A DNA stretch of 64,000 nt from Roseococcus microcysteis. GTDB taxonomy: Bacteria; Pseudomonadota; Alphaproteobacteria; Acetobacterales; Acetobacteraceae. Below, piece after piece: positions 17,567 through 26,559 of the stretch (position 1 is its first letter; each line of letters begins with the position of its first letter). The position numbers and the translations under genes are program-made. Below the pieces are notes generated by a model. The model was not told the DNA's origin. It saw only the letters and a list, made by a program, of their open reading frames with translations, and did no database searches. Location of the stretch: assembly GCF_014764365.1 (NCBI RefSeq), contig NZ_CP061718.1, positions 1,178,001 to 1,242,000 on the forward strand, read 5' to 3'.

Positions 17567-17730
17567 GATGTTGCGGCGGTAGCGCCACGGGGGCGTGTCG
17601 GCAAGGTGCCCCTCGCCCTGGCATAGGTATGGGGTGGCTCACCCGCCGACACGACGCAGCCTGAGTGGACATCTTGCAATGGGCGGATGCCAGCGTCATG
17701 CATGAGACACAACGAGAGGGCGAGAGCGTC

Positions 17731-18381
17731 ATGACCAAGCCGCTGACGGTGAAGGCGCTTGAAGCGTTCGGGCGCGAACGCCTCTCCAGGACGTTCTTCA
17801 TGCGCGACTTCCTGCACTCGGACATCTCGCAAATCCACGGCATTCCCAACGTCCCGGACGACCCGGACCTCGCCATCCAGGCCGGGCGGCGCCTGTGCCA
17901 AGAACTTTTGGAGCCACTGCAAAATCACTTTGGGCGCCTGGCCATCCGGTCAGCCTTCCGGGCGGCGGCGGTCAATGATTTCGGTAACAAGCATGGCCTC
18001 AACTGCGCCTCTAATGAAAAGAATGCAGCGGACCATATCTGGGATTTGCGCGACGCGAACGGGCATATGGGAGCGACCGCCTGCATCATCGTGCCCTGGT
18101 TCGCCGACCGCTATAGCCAGCCTGGTGACTGGCAACGCTTGGCGTGGTGGATCCACGACCATCTGCCCTACGCGTCTATGTGCTTCTTCCCGAAGTTTTG
18201 GGCATTCAACCTACAGTGGCATGAGAAGCCGGTGCGTCGCATTGACAGCTATACCCAACCCCAAGGCTGTCTCACGAAGCCCGGCATGCCAAACCACGGC
18301 GGAAGCCACGCCGACATGTACATCGGTCTTCCGAAGTTCGATCCGGCCTTGTGCCTTTCTGAAGCCGTGCAGTCCCCCTAA
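17731..18381 (+). CDS. conserved hypothetical protein, possibly M15-peptidase-like fold
   Basis: A 216-residue soluble protein with no signal peptide. A segment around residues 70-120 (I-R-S-A-F-R, N-C-A-S-N-E, A-A-D-H-I-W-D) loosely recalls the SGYRS...SxH...AxD pattern of M15 D,D-peptidases, and a late W-H-E could supply a third ligand. The usual zinc His is not evident, so activity is doubtful. The ATG at 17731 has GAGAG close upstream; in-frame ATGs at 17698 and 17665 exist. Codon use is less GC-biased than its neighbours. It is plus-strand among minus-strand hisS and ispG genes and overlaps the next stop by four bases. Confidence 0.7.
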   Translation: MTKPLTVKALEAFGRERLSRTFFMRDFLHSDISQIHGIPNVPDDPDLAIQAGRRLCQELLEPLQNHFGRLAIRSAFRAAAVNDFGNKHGLNCASNEKNAADHIWDLRDANGHMGATACIIVPWFADRYSQPGDWQRLAWWIHDHLPYASMCFFPKFWAFNLQWHEKPVRRIDSYTQPQGCLTKPGMPNHGGSHADMYIGLPKFDPALCLSEAVQSP

Positions 18382-19025
18382 GGGGATTCCAGCCCGCCCG
18401 CGCGCAGGGCTTCGGGCGTCATGGCCGTCGCGATGGCGTCCACCAGTTCCGCCGCCCCCGGATCAGCACCCGCGAACAGCGCCGCCGAGAACACCGCGCA
18501 GGTATTGGCGCCCTCAGGCAGCTTGCCCAGCACCTCCACGCCCTCGACCGCCATGAGTTCGCTGACCTGCTGGATGGCCAGCGCCACCTCGCCCCGTGCC
18601 GCCAGCTCCGCCGTGAAGCCGTGCGGGATCACGGTGGCCTTGGCGTTGACCTCGTCCGCGATGCCCAGGCGCTCCAGCAATTCCGCGAAGAAGATGCCGC
18701 TCGCCCCCGCGCGGGAATAGGTCAGGCTGGGTGTGGCCAGCAGCGTCGCCCGCAACTCCTCCACCGTGCCGAAGCGCGGATGCGGCGCGCCGGGCGGCAC
18801 GGCGATGCCCACATAGGAATGCGCCAGATCCCGCCGCGTCCCGGCGGCGAGGATGCCCTGCGCCGTCAGCGCCTCCACCCCCGCATCGGTCAGGATGGCG
18901 ATGTCCGCGCGCGCGCCCTCCGCAATGGCGGCCAGCAGCCGCGCGGTCGGGTCGAAACGGATCTCGGCCGGCAGGTCCAGGCGCCGCAAAACCGTAGCGA
19001 CGCCCAGCGTGGAGAAGATGCGCAA
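18378..19025 (-). CDS. ModA-like substrate-binding-fold protein without signal peptide
   Basis: A 215-residue protein that resembles the type 2 periplasmic binding fold (I-F-S-T-L-G-V at the start, then R-F-D-P-T, S-L-T-Y-S-R-A-G-A-S-G near the middle, and G-E-V-A-L-A-I-Q-Q-V-S-E-L). Molybdate-binding ModA proteins and other small solute receptors share this layout. The start is a TTG at 19025, four bases after the ispG stop. There is no signal sequence, so it probably acts in the cytoplasm as a sensor or is not a transporter part. No ABC permease is nearby. Confidence 0.75.
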   Translation of the reverse strand: MRIFSTLGVATVLRRLDLPAEIRFDPTARLLAAIAEGARADIAILTDAGVEALTAQGILAAGTRRDLAHSYVGIAVPPGAPHPRFGTVEELRATLLATPSLTYSRAGASGIFFAELLERLGIADEVNAKATVIPHGFTAELAARGEVALAIQQVSELMAVEGVEVLGKLPEGANTCAVFSAALFAGADPGAAELVDAIATAMTPEALRAGGLESP

Positions 19026-19029
19026 GCGC

Positions 19030-20169
19030 CTATTCCGCCGCGACCTTCGCCTCAGCCTCCTTCTTGGCGCGCGCCTCGGCGTCCAGCGCCGCCGCCCGCG
19101 CCTCCACCAGGCCCACCAGGTGGTTGATCATGGCGTCGGTGTCGGTGGTGTGGTCCTGCTTGCCGGCCGAATAGACCATGTGCCGCCCCGCGCCGCCGCC
19201 GGTGAGGCCGATATCCGTCATCAGCGCCTCGCCCGGCCCGTTCACCACGCAGCCGATGATGGAAAGGCTGATGGGCTGCGTCACATGCGCCAGCCGTTCC
19301 TCCAGCTTCTCCACCGTGCGGATCACGTCGAAGCCCTGCCGCGCGCAGGAGGGGCAGGAGATGATCTTCACGCCCCGGTGCCGCAGGTGCAGGGACTTCA
19401 GGATGTCCCAGGCGACGGCCACCTCCTCCTCCGGCTCCGCGCTGAGGGAGACGCGCATCGTGTCGCCAATCCCGGCCCAGAGCAGGTTGCCGAGGCCGAT
19501 CGCGCTCTTCACCGTGCCCGCACGCTTGCCGCCCGCTTCGGTGATGCCGATGTGCAGCGGGTGGTCGCAGGCCTCCGCGAGCTGCGTATAGGCCGCGACG
19601 GCCATGAAGACGTCCGACGCCTTCACGCTGATCTTGAATTCATGAAAATCGTTCTGCAGCAGGTGGTCGGCGTGCCAGAGGGCGGATTCGACCAGCGCCT
19701 CCGGGTTGGGCTCGCCATACTTCTCCAGCAGGTGCTTTTCCAGCGAACCGGCATTCACGCCGATACGGATGGCGCAGCCATGGTCCCGCGCCGCCTTCAC
19801 CACCTCCTTCACCCGCTCCGGGCTGCCGATGTTGCCAGGGTTGATCCGCAGGCAGGCGGCCCCAGCCTGTGCGGCCTCGATGGCGCGGCGGTAGTGGAAA
19901 TGGATGTCGGCCACGATGGGCACGTTCACCTCGCGCACGATCTCGGCCAGGGCCGCCGTGCTCTCCTCGTCCGGGCAGGAGACGCGGACGATGTCCACCC
20001 CCGCCACCTCCGACTTGCGGATCTGCGCGATGGTGGCCGCCGCGTCCGAGGTCAGGGTGTTGGTCATGGTCTGCACGCTGATGGGCGCGTCGCCGCCCAC
20101 CAGCACCTTCCCCACTCGGATCTGGCGGGACTTGCGGCGGGTGATCTGCTGGTAGGGCCGGTAGCTCAT
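19030..20169 (-). CDS. ispG: 4-hydroxy-3-methylbut-2-enyl diphosphate synthase (flavodoxin)
   Basis: IspG (GcpE) converts methylerythritol cyclodiphosphate to HMBPP in the MEP isoprenoid pathway, supplying precursors for hopanoids and quinones. The 379-residue protein shows V-Q-T-M-T-N-T near residue 33, R-I-N-P-G-N-I-G near 108, and the three [4Fe-4S] cysteines in C-P-S-C-A-R and G-C-V-V-N-G-P-G-E. It follows a rodZ-like gene and leads into the ModA-like gene on one strand. Confidence 0.96.
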   Translation of the reverse strand: MSYRPYQQITRRKSRQIRVGKVLVGGDAPISVQTMTNTLTSDAAATIAQIRKSEVAGVDIVRVSCPDEESTAALAEIVREVNVPIVADIHFHYRRAIEAAQAGAACLRINPGNIGSPERVKEVVKAARDHGCAIRIGVNAGSLEKHLLEKYGEPNPEALVESALWHADHLLQNDFHEFKISVKASDVFMAVAAYTQLAEACDHPLHIGITEAGGKRAGTVKSAIGLGNLLWAGIGDTMRVSLSAEPEEEVAVAWDILKSLHLRHRGVKIISCPSCARQGFDVIRTVEKLEERLAHVTQPISLSIIGCVVNGPGEALMTDIGLTGGGAGRHMVYSAGKQDHTTDTDAMINHLVGLVEARAAALDAEARAKKEAEAKVAAE

Positions 20170-20238
20170 GCTTGTCCTCGGGCGGCGCGTGTGCCGCGAA
20201 TATAGGGCAGCGCCCCCGCCCCCGCGAGGGCCAAGGCG

Positions 20239-21177
20239 CTACTGCGCGGGCAGCGCCATCAGCGCGCGGGGTTCGAGCGGTATGTTGCGCCGCACCCCGC
20301 GCAGATCGGTCGTGAAGGGCGCCACTTGGCCGCCCACCACGATGTCCATGTTCTGCCCGGCGCCGGTGGAAAGCGTCAGCCCCGTCTGGCCGGCCGGCAC
20401 CTCCCAGCTCTCGCCCGCGCGCATGACGCGGGAGAGCAGCACGCGGTTGCCGGGCGCGCGCACCTCCGTCCAGGCATCGCCGCGGAAGCGCAGCACGATG
20501 GGCGCGTTGGCCGCGGGCGGCGCGGGCGTGGCGGGGGGTTGCGCGGCGGGGGCGGGCGGCGGAGGTGGCACCTGCACCGGCACCGGGGTCGGCACCGGCA
20601 AGGGCGGCAGGCCGGGCCCGGGTTGGGCTGTCGGCGCCGGGGTGGGGCTGGGGGCGGGTGCGGGGGCCGGCGCCTCCGCCACGCGGGGCGGGCGCAGCGC
20701 CTCGCCATCGCGCACGGCGGGGTCCAGCCGCGCGGGCACGGGCGGCACCGCATCCACCACCCGCTCGCCCGAGCCGCTCCAATTGTACCAGGCGACGTAG
20801 CTGCCCACCGCGATCACGGCGCCCAGCAGCAGCACGACGCCGGTGGGGAAGCCCCGCTCGGGCACCGGCTCGGGGAAGACGAGGTCGCTGCGCCTAGCCA
20901 CCACGCCGGTCGCCGCGTCGCGGAAACGGCGGACGATGTCGTTGGAATCGAGGCCCAGCAGCGCCGCGTAGTTGCGGATGAAGCCGATGGCATAGGCGGG
21001 CGAGGGCAGATCCCCGATCCGCCCCTCCTCCAGCGCCACCAGATAGACGCGGCGGATTCGCAGCTGCGTCGCCACGTCCTGGATGTCCCAGCCCAGCGCC
21101 AGCCGCGCGTCGCGCAGCTCCTCGCCCACCCGGGTGGCGTCCACCGCATTGGCCTCGGAGGGCCGGAAGCGCTTCAT
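20239..21177 (-). CDS. RodZ-like helix-turn-helix membrane protein (DUF4115)
   Basis: RodZ-type proteins link cell-shape machinery to the membrane. The roughly 312-residue protein has an N-terminal Xre-like HTH (about residues 18-85, containing G-W-D-I-Q-D-V-A and Y-A-I-G-F-I-R-N-Y-A), one membrane helix near residue 125, a long Pro/Ala-rich periplasmic linker and a C-terminal DUF4115 beta domain. I used the ATG at 21177; a GTG at 21189 would add four residues. Neither has a clear Shine-Dalgarno. It precedes ispG, as in many alphaproteobacteria. Confidence 0.85.
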   Translation of the reverse strand: MKRFRPSEANAVDATRVGEELRDARLALGWDIQDVATQLRIRRVYLVALEEGRIGDLPSPAYAIGFIRNYAALLGLDSNDIVRRFRDAATGVVARRSDLVFPEPVPERGFPTGVVLLLGAVIAVGSYVAWYNWSGSGERVVDAVPPVPARLDPAVRDGEALRPPRVAEAPAPAPAPSPTPAPTAQPGPGLPPLPVPTPVPVQVPPPPPAPAAQPPATPAPPAANAPIVLRFRGDAWTEVRAPGNRVLLSRVMRAGESWEVPAGQTGLTLSTGAGQNMDIVVGGQVAPFTTDLRGVRRNIPLEPRALMALPAQ

Positions 21178-21252
21178 GTCGTTGAACACGGGGCTATGGT
21201 TACCGCCAACCGCGCCGCGCGCCCAGCGCGCAACTGTGACACGGGGAAAACA

Positions 21253-22293
21253 TCACGCGGTCCGCGCCGCCAGGGCCGCCGCCGCCTGCGCGATGAGTTC
21301 GGCCACGATCTCCGCGGCCGGCTGTTCGCGCGAGACCATGCCCACGCTTTGCCCGGCCATCAGGCTGCCATTCTCCACATCGCCATCAATGACGGCGCGG
21401 CGCAGCGCACCCGCCCAGAAATGCTCGATGTCGAGCTGCGCCGCCTCCTTCGTCAGCTCGCCCGACTGGAAGCGCGCCAGCACCTTGGCCTGATGCTCCA
21501 TGAAGCGCTTGGTGCCCTCGTTCTGCAGGGCCCGCACCGGGATCACGGGGAAGCGTTCGTCCAGCTGCACCGTGGGCAGGGCGTCGCGCGCCGCCCCGCG
21601 GATGAAGGCGCGCTTGAAATTGGGGTGGGCGATGCATTCGCTGGCGCAGACGAAGCGCGTGCCAAGCTGCGCCCCCGCCGCGCCCATCTCCAGATAGGAG
21701 AGGATGGCCTCGCCCCGCCCGATGCCGCCGGCGACGAAGACCGGCACCTCCGGCCCCATCACGGGCAGGATTTCCTGCGCCAGCACGTTCAGGCTGACGG
21801 GGCCGATATGCCCGCCCGCCTCGCTGCCCTCGATGACCAGCGCATCGGCGCCCGACCGCACCAGCTTCTTGGCGAGCGCCAGGGCGGGCGCGAAGCACAC
21901 CACCTTGGCCCCGCCCTCCTTGGCCCGCTTCAGCGCGGACCCGGGCGGAATGCCGCCCGCGAAGACGATATGCGTGACCTTGTGGGCCAGGCAGGTGTCC
22001 ACCAGCTGCTCCAGCCGCGGGTGCATGGTGATAAGGTTCACGCCGAAGGGCTTGTCGGTCAGCGCCTTCGTGCCCGCGATCTCGGCATCGAGGTGGTGCG
22101 GCTCCATGGCCCCGCAGGCGATGACCCCGAAGGCGCCCGCATTGGAGAGTGCCGCGACCAGGTTGCGCTCGCTCACCCAGGACATCGCGCCGCCCAGCAG
22201 CGCGTAGCGCGAGCCGAAGAAGGCGGCGCCCCGGGCCATCAGGCGGTCCACCGCCGCGAAACCCGCGGGCGAGACGGGGGTGTTCATGTCCAT
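21253..22293 (-). CDS. nitronate monooxygenase family protein
   Basis: FMN-dependent TIM-barrel enzyme of the 2-nitropropane dioxygenase family, which oxidises alkyl nitronates; some relatives act as enoyl-ACP reductases. The 346-residue protein has G-G-A-M-S-W near residue 30, G-V-N-L, V-I-E-G-S-E-A-G-G-H-I-G near 150, and V-F-V-A-G-G-I-G-R-G and G-A-A-G-A-Q-L-G-T-R-F for phosphate binding. The ATG at 22293 has AGGGG upstream. It is 94 nt from lysC. Confidence 0.87.
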   Translation of the reverse strand: MDMNTPVSPAGFAAVDRLMARGAAFFGSRYALLGGAMSWVSERNLVAALSNAGAFGVIACGAMEPHHLDAEIAGTKALTDKPFGVNLITMHPRLEQLVDTCLAHKVTHIVFAGGIPPGSALKRAKEGGAKVVCFAPALALAKKLVRSGADALVIEGSEAGGHIGPVSLNVLAQEILPVMGPEVPVFVAGGIGRGEAILSYLEMGAAGAQLGTRFVCASECIAHPNFKRAFIRGAARDALPTVQLDERFPVIPVRALQNEGTKRFMEHQAKVLARFQSGELTKEAAQLDIEHFWAGALRRAVIDGDVENGSLMAGQSVGMVSREQPAAEIVAELIAQAAAALAARTA

Positions 22294-22387
22294 GCGTCGG
22301 CCCCTGCTGCTGCCATCACGGGAGTTTGGCCGCGCCCATGCGCGGCCCCAAGCATTTTCGATCCAGACGCCAGGCCGGAGGCGTGCG

Positions 22388-23605
22388 TCAGGCGTCGAGC
22401 CCATAGGCGGTGTGCAAGGCGCGCACCGCCAACTCGGTGTAGTCGGAGGCCACCAGCACGCTCACCTTGATCTCGCTGGTCGAGATCACCTGGATGTTGA
22501 TGCCCTTCTCCGCCAGCGCCTTGAACATCGTGCTGGCCACGCCCGCATGCGTCCGCATGCCGATGCCCACCACGCTGATCTTGGCCACTTCCGGGTCCGC
22601 GACCATCGCCTCGAACCCAAGCTCGTCCTTGGCCTTGTTGAGGATGTCCTGCGCGCGCGGCAGGTCGGCGCGGCCGACCGTGAAGGTCATGTCCGTGCTG
22701 CCATCGGCGCCGATGTTCTGCACGATCATGTCCACGTTCACATTCGACGCGGACAGCGGCCCGAAGACGCGGGCCGCCACACCCGGACGGTCCGGCAGGC
22801 GCCGCAGCGTCACCTTCGCCTCATCGCGCGAATAGGCGATGCCCGACACGATGGGCTTTTCCATGATCTCGTCCTCATCCACCACCAGCGAGCCGGGCTT
22901 GTCCTCGAAGCTGGACAGCACCTGCACCCGCACGCCTTCCTTCATCGCCAGCTCGACCGAGCGGGTCTGGAGAACCTTGGCCCCCACGCTCGCCAGTTCC
23001 AGCATCTCCTCATAGGAAATGCGTTCGAGCTTCTTCGCCCGCGGCACGATGCGCGGGTCGGTCGTATAGACCCCGTCCACATCGGTATAGATGTCGCAGC
23101 GATCCGCCTTCAGCGCGGCCGCCAGCGCCACCGCCGACAGGTCCGACCCGCCGCGCCCCAGCGTGGTCACACGGTTGCGCGCGGTCTCGATGCCCTGGAA
23201 GCCGGCGACGACGGGCACCTGGCCCTCTTCCATCCGGCGGATCAGCTCCGCGCCCTCGATGGATTCGACGCGCGCCTTGCCATGCGCGTTGTCGGTGACG
23301 ATGGGCACCTGCCAGCCCTGCCAGGAGCGCGCCTCGACGCCGATGGCCTGCAAGGCGATGGCGACGAGACCGATCGTCACCTGCTCACCCGTGGCCACCA
23401 CCACGTCATATTCCCGCGCGTCATGCAGCGGCGAGAGGTCCTGGCACCATTTCACCAGCTGGTTCGTGGTGCCCGCCATGGCGGAGACCACCACGGCCAC
23501 CTGGTGGCCGGCGTCCACCTCGCGCTTCACGCGGGCGGCCACATTGCGGATCCGATCGAGGTCACCGACCGAGGTTCCGCCGAACTTCATCACGATACGT
23601 GCCAT
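22388..23605 (-). CDS. lysC: aspartate kinase
   Basis: Phosphorylates aspartate, the first step to lysine, threonine, methionine and diaminopimelate. The 405-residue protein starts MARIVMKFGGTSVG, the amino-acid kinase K-F-G-G-T-S-V motif, and has T-L-G-R-G-G-S-D-L-S-A near residue 170. Two ACT domains at the C-terminus (about 265-400, including the G-I-G-M-R-T-H-A-G-V segment) indicate feedback control. Divergent from ubiG over 69 nt, a common alphaproteobacterial layout. Confidence 0.96.
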   Translation of the reverse strand: MARIVMKFGGTSVGDLDRIRNVAARVKREVDAGHQVAVVVSAMAGTTNQLVKWCQDLSPLHDAREYDVVVATGEQVTIGLVAIALQAIGVEARSWQGWQVPIVTDNAHGKARVESIEGAELIRRMEEGQVPVVAGFQGIETARNRVTTLGRGGSDLSAVALAAALKADRCDIYTDVDGVYTTDPRIVPRAKKLERISYEEMLELASVGAKVLQTRSVELAMKEGVRVQVLSSFEDKPGSLVVDEDEIMEKPIVSGIAYSRDEAKVTLRRLPDRPGVAARVFGPLSASNVNVDMIVQNIGADGSTDMTFTVGRADLPRAQDILNKAKDELGFEAMVADPEVAKISVVGIGMRTHAGVASTMFKALAEKGINIQVISTSEIKVSVLVASDYTELAVRALHTAYGLDA

Positions 23606-23674
23606 GGGAATTCCCGGCCCCAATCCATACAACCAGGCCTTGCGGGGGCCTCAAGCGCGCGTCAGATACCGGGC

Positions 23675-24418
23675 ATGGACCCGACCGGCAACAGGGGCAG
23701 CCCTGCAAATCCCTCCAGTGCGCCCCCGTCCAGCGCGGATGCGCGCGAGGTGGCGAAGTTCGACGCCCTGGCCGAGCAATGGTGGAACCCCCGCGGCCCC
23801 ATGGCGCCGCTGCATGCCATGAACCCGGCCCGCATGGGCTGGATCGCGGGGCTGCTGGGGGATGTGGCCGGCCAGCGCGTGCTGGATGTGGGCTGCGGCG
23901 CGGGCCTCGCCTCGGAATGGCTGGCCCGGCGCGGGGCGTGCGTGGTGGGGCTCGACGCCGCCGGCGCCGCGCTGGACGCCGCCCGCGCCCATGCGGCGGC
24001 CGAGGGTGTCGCGGTGGATTACCGCACGGGCACCCCCGAGACCCTGGACGAGACCGACTTCGACGCTGTCCTGGCGCTGGAAGTGATCGAGCATGTGCCA
24101 CCGGAGGAGCGCGCCGCCTTCCTCGCCGCGCTGACCCGCGCCGTGAAGCCGGGCGGCTGGGTGGTGCTGTCCACGCTGAACCGCACGCCGCGCGCCTATG
24201 CGGTGGCCAAGCTCGGTGCGGAATACCTGCTGCGCTGGCTGCCGGTGGGCACGCATGACTGGAAGCTGTTCCTGCGCCCGGCGGAACTGGGCGCCCTGAT
24301 GCGCGGCGCGGGGCTGGCGGTGACGGAGGTGGCGGGGCTGACGCCCAGCCTGCGCCAGGGGTTCCGCATCAGCCGGGATGTGGGGGTGAACTACATCATG
24401 GCGGGGCGGCGGGTCTAA
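23675..24418 (+). CDS. ubiG: ubiquinone biosynthesis O-methyltransferase
   Basis: SAM-dependent enzyme for both O-methylations in ubiquinone synthesis. The 247-residue protein carries F-D-A-L-A-E-Q-W-W-N-P-x-G near residue 28, SAM motif V-L-D-V-G-C-G-A-G near 70, and V-I-E-H-V near 140, then V-G-T-H-D-W near 195, all typical of UbiG. The ATG at 23675 was used. Confidence 0.95.
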   Translation: MDPTGNRGSPANPSSAPPSSADAREVAKFDALAEQWWNPRGPMAPLHAMNPARMGWIAGLLGDVAGQRVLDVGCGAGLASEWLARRGACVVGLDAAGAALDAARAHAAAEGVAVDYRTGTPETLDETDFDAVLALEVIEHVPPEERAAFLAALTRAVKPGGWVVLSTLNRTPRAYAVAKLGAEYLLRWLPVGTHDWKLFLRPAELGALMRGAGLAVTEVAGLTPSLRQGFRISRDVGVNYIMAGRRV

Positions 24419-24548
24419 ACCGACCGCCGGCCTTGATCCGGCCGCACAGCGGCCGGCGCGCCCAGGGCTACCGCGCGTTCAGCGCACCCGTCGCGGCGCG
24501 GAAGCCCAGCCGCCGGAGGCGGCGCCCGGCGCCTGAGGGCAAGAAACT

Positions 24549-25028
24549 TCACCCATCGCTGGGCGGCACCCAGGGAAGGCGCGCCACCTCGATGCCTTCC
24601 TCGCGCAGCGCCTCGGTCTCCTCCTCGGTCGCCTCGCCATAGATGCCGCGGGCCTCGGCCTCGCCCTGGTGGATGCGGCGGGCCTCCTCGGCGAAATCGG
24701 CGCCCACATAGTCGCAATTCTTCTCGACCTCGGCGCGCATGCGCTGCAGCAGGGCCAGCATCTGGGCGGGCAGCGGGCCCGCGGCCACGCGGCCCGTGGG
24801 TGCGCTGGGCTGCGGCTTGGCCGGCAGGGCCGCGGGCGCCTCCGCCCTGCCCTTCACCCCCGGGACCTTGCGGATGGCCGGCGCCATCAGCGCCTTGGTC
24901 ACATGCGTGTCGCCACAAACCGGGCATTCCACCAGCCCCGCGGCCGACATGCGGTCGAAGGCGGCGCTGTCCTTGAACCAGCTTTCGAATTCATGCGCCT
25001 CGGCGCAGCGGAGCGAAAAACGGATCAT
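24549..25028 (-). CDS. DUF1178 family protein
   Basis: A 159-residue protein of the DUF1178 family, whose function is unknown. The N-terminus M-I-R-F-S-L-R-C, followed by H-E-F-E-S-W-F and a C-P-V-C-G pair near residue 36, suggests a small zinc-ribbon-like domain. An Ala/Pro linker precedes a C-terminal helical part with E-K-N-C-D-Y-V-G. The family is usually found near glutaredoxin genes, as here (grxC is 69 nt upstream). Confidence 0.85.
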   Translation of the reverse strand: MIRFSLRCAEAHEFESWFKDSAAFDRMSAAGLVECPVCGDTHVTKALMAPAIRKVPGVKGRAEAPAALPAKPQPSAPTGRVAAGPLPAQMLALLQRMRAEVEKNCDYVGADFAEEARRIHQGEAEARGIYGEATEEETEALREEGIEVARLPWVPPSDG

Positions 25029-25097
25029 CCCGGTCTATCCAAGCCGGTTGAGCCCGGCCGTGTGACATATGTAAGGCATTCGCCCCGCTTGCGAAGA

Positions 25098-25355
25098 TCA
25101 GCCCGCCAGCAGCGCATCCAGCTTGCCCGCGCGGTCCAGCGCCGCCAGGTCATCGGAGCCGCCGATGGCTTCGCCATTGATGAAGATCTGCGGCACCGTG
25201 GTCCGGCCGCCCGAACGCGCGATGGCGTCCTTCCGGGCCTGGCTGCCATTGGGTGCGTCTATCTCGGTGAAATCCGCGCCCTTGCGCGTCAGCAGGCCCA
25301 CGGCCCGCGCGCAGTAGGGGCAGAAGGGCTGGGTGTAGATCTCGACTTTTGCCAT
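25098..25355 (-). CDS. grxC: glutaredoxin 3
   Basis: Small thiol reductase of 85 residues using glutathione. The dithiol active site is F-C-P-Y-C at about residue 10, with the cis-proline in T-V-P-Q-I-F-I-N near 55 and the G-G-S-D-D glutathione-binding end. On the same strand as the downstream DUF1178 gene. Confidence 0.95.
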   Translation of the reverse strand: MAKVEIYTQPFCPYCARAVGLLTRKGADFTEIDAPNGSQARKDAIARSGGRTTVPQIFINGEAIGGSDDLAALDRAGKLDALLAG

Positions 25356-25388
25356 GGCGAAATAGAAGGGGGCCGCCCCCCCGCCTCG

Positions 25389-25619
25389 TCAAGGGGTGTG
25401 GCTGCCGCCCGCGGTGGGTTCCAGCTTGCGGGCCAGCTTGCGCGCCAGCACATAGCCCAGCATGCCGGCCACGGGCGCGGAGGGCAGCACCAGCAGCCAG
25501 CCGATATGCGCGCTCTGCACCACGAGGCCCATGCCGATGCCGAACATCATGCCGCCCACCAGGCAGCCGACCACGCCCGCCGTGAGGCCAAGCACCAGGA
25601 TATCCGCGCGCGTCACCAT
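25389..25619 (-). CDS. small two-helix membrane protein, function unknown
   Basis: A 76-residue protein with two hydrophobic Gly-rich helices (about 8-35 and 40-58) and a basic end (A-R-K-L-A-R-K-L). The start is the ATG at 25619. It is 33 nt upstream of grxC on the same strand. I recognise no family. Confidence 0.6.
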   Translation of the reverse strand: MVTRADILVLGLTAGVVGCLVGGMMFGIGMGLVVQSAHIGWLLVLPSAPVAGMLGYVLARKLARKLEPTAGGSHTP

Positions 25620-25700
25620 GGGTGGGGAGTAAGGGTGGCACGCCCGGTTTGACAAGGCCCACGCCACCCCCTAAGCCCACGCCATTCCTGGGAACGAGGA

Positions 25701-25717
25701 CACGCCTTCGGGGCGTG
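25701..25717. promoter_or_regulatory. UUCG-capped hairpin in the rpsD leader
   Basis: CACGCC, loop containing TTCG, GGCGTG, about 115 nt upstream of rpsD in a 211-nt gap. It may be a 5'-leader structure or the terminator of an upstream transcript. I do not see the known S4 alpha-operon pseudoknot. Confidence 0.25.
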
Positions 25718-25830
25718 CGCCCGCGTCTGCCATCCGGCAGAAGCCTACCGGGACAATCCAGCGGATGATGCCCCGCACGGGTCGCCGCGAGAAGAAGGCC
25801 CATCCCCGCAAGGGCGATGGGGTGCCGCGC

Positions 25831-26472
25831 ATGACGAAGCGCCTTGCCAGCAAGTACAAGATCAATCGCCGCCTGGGTGAAAACCTCTGGGGCCGCGCGA
25901 AGTCGCCCGTCTCCAAGCCCCGCAAGGGCGAGCAGGGTGCCCGCACCTATGGTCCCGGCCAGCACGGCCAGCGCCGCAAGCAGAAGCCGACCGACTTCGG
26001 CGTGCAGCTCATGGCGAAGCAGAAGCTGAAGGGCTACTACGGCAACATCGGCGAAAAGCAGTTCCGCAAGTACTACGAGGAAGCCGTCCGCCGGAAGGGC
26101 GACACCTCCGAGAACCTGATCGACCTGCTGGAGCGCCGGCTGGACACCATCATCTACCGCATGAAGTTCGCGGTGACGCCCTTCGCGGCGCGCCAGTTCG
26201 TGAACCATGGCCATGTGCTGGTGAACGGCAAGCGGCTGAACATTCCCTCCTACAGCGTCCGCGACACGGATGTGATCGAGGTGAAGGAAAAGTCCAAGCA
26301 GCTGACCATGGTGCTGGACGCCACCCATGAGGCCGGCCGCGACGTGCCGGAATACATCGAGGTGGACCACCGCGCGATGAAGGGCCGCATCCTGCGCACC
26401 CCGAAGTTCGCGGATGTTCCCTACCCGGTGCAGATGGAACCGAACCTGGTGGTCGAGTTCTACTCGCGCTGA
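25831..26472 (+). CDS. rpsD: 30S ribosomal protein S4
   Basis: Primary 16S rRNA-binding protein nucleating assembly of the small subunit body. The 213-residue protein starts [11 protein letters not shown], includes Y-G-P-G-Q-H-G near residue 47, and has the S4 RNA-binding domain at about 104-165 ([17 protein letters not shown]). The frame is open further upstream, but the family start fits the ATG at 25831. It is a lone gene here, as in other alphaproteobacteria. Confidence 0.96.
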   Translation: MTKRLASKYKINRRLGENLWGRAKSPVSKPRKGEQGARTYGPGQHGQRRKQKPTDFGVQLMAKQKLKGYYGNIGEKQFRKYYEEAVRRKGDTSENLIDLLERRLDTIIYRMKFAVTPFAARQFVNHGHVLVNGKRLNIPSYSVRDTDVIEVKEKSKQLTMVLDATHEAGRDVPEYIEVDHRAMKGRILRTPKFADVPYPVQMEPNLVVEFYSR

Positions 26473-26480
26473 TGATACCG

Positions 26481-26506
26481 CCGCCCCGGCCCTCGCGCCG
26501 GGGCGG
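26481..26506 (+). terminator. rpsD terminator hairpin
   Basis: A perfect 10-bp stem CCGCCCCGGC/GCCGGGGCGG with a 6-base loop starts eight bases after the rpsD stop and is followed by CCACCCCTTT. The U-run is short. Confidence 0.65.
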
Positions 26507-26559
26507 CCACCCCTTTGCCCTCCGTTGACGCCGGGCGCACCGCGCGCGACACAGGGGCC

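Noticed and set aside
25701-25830. S4 autoregulatory pseudoknot in the rpsD leader
   Set aside because: The known element is described in other groups; only a simple hairpin is visible here.
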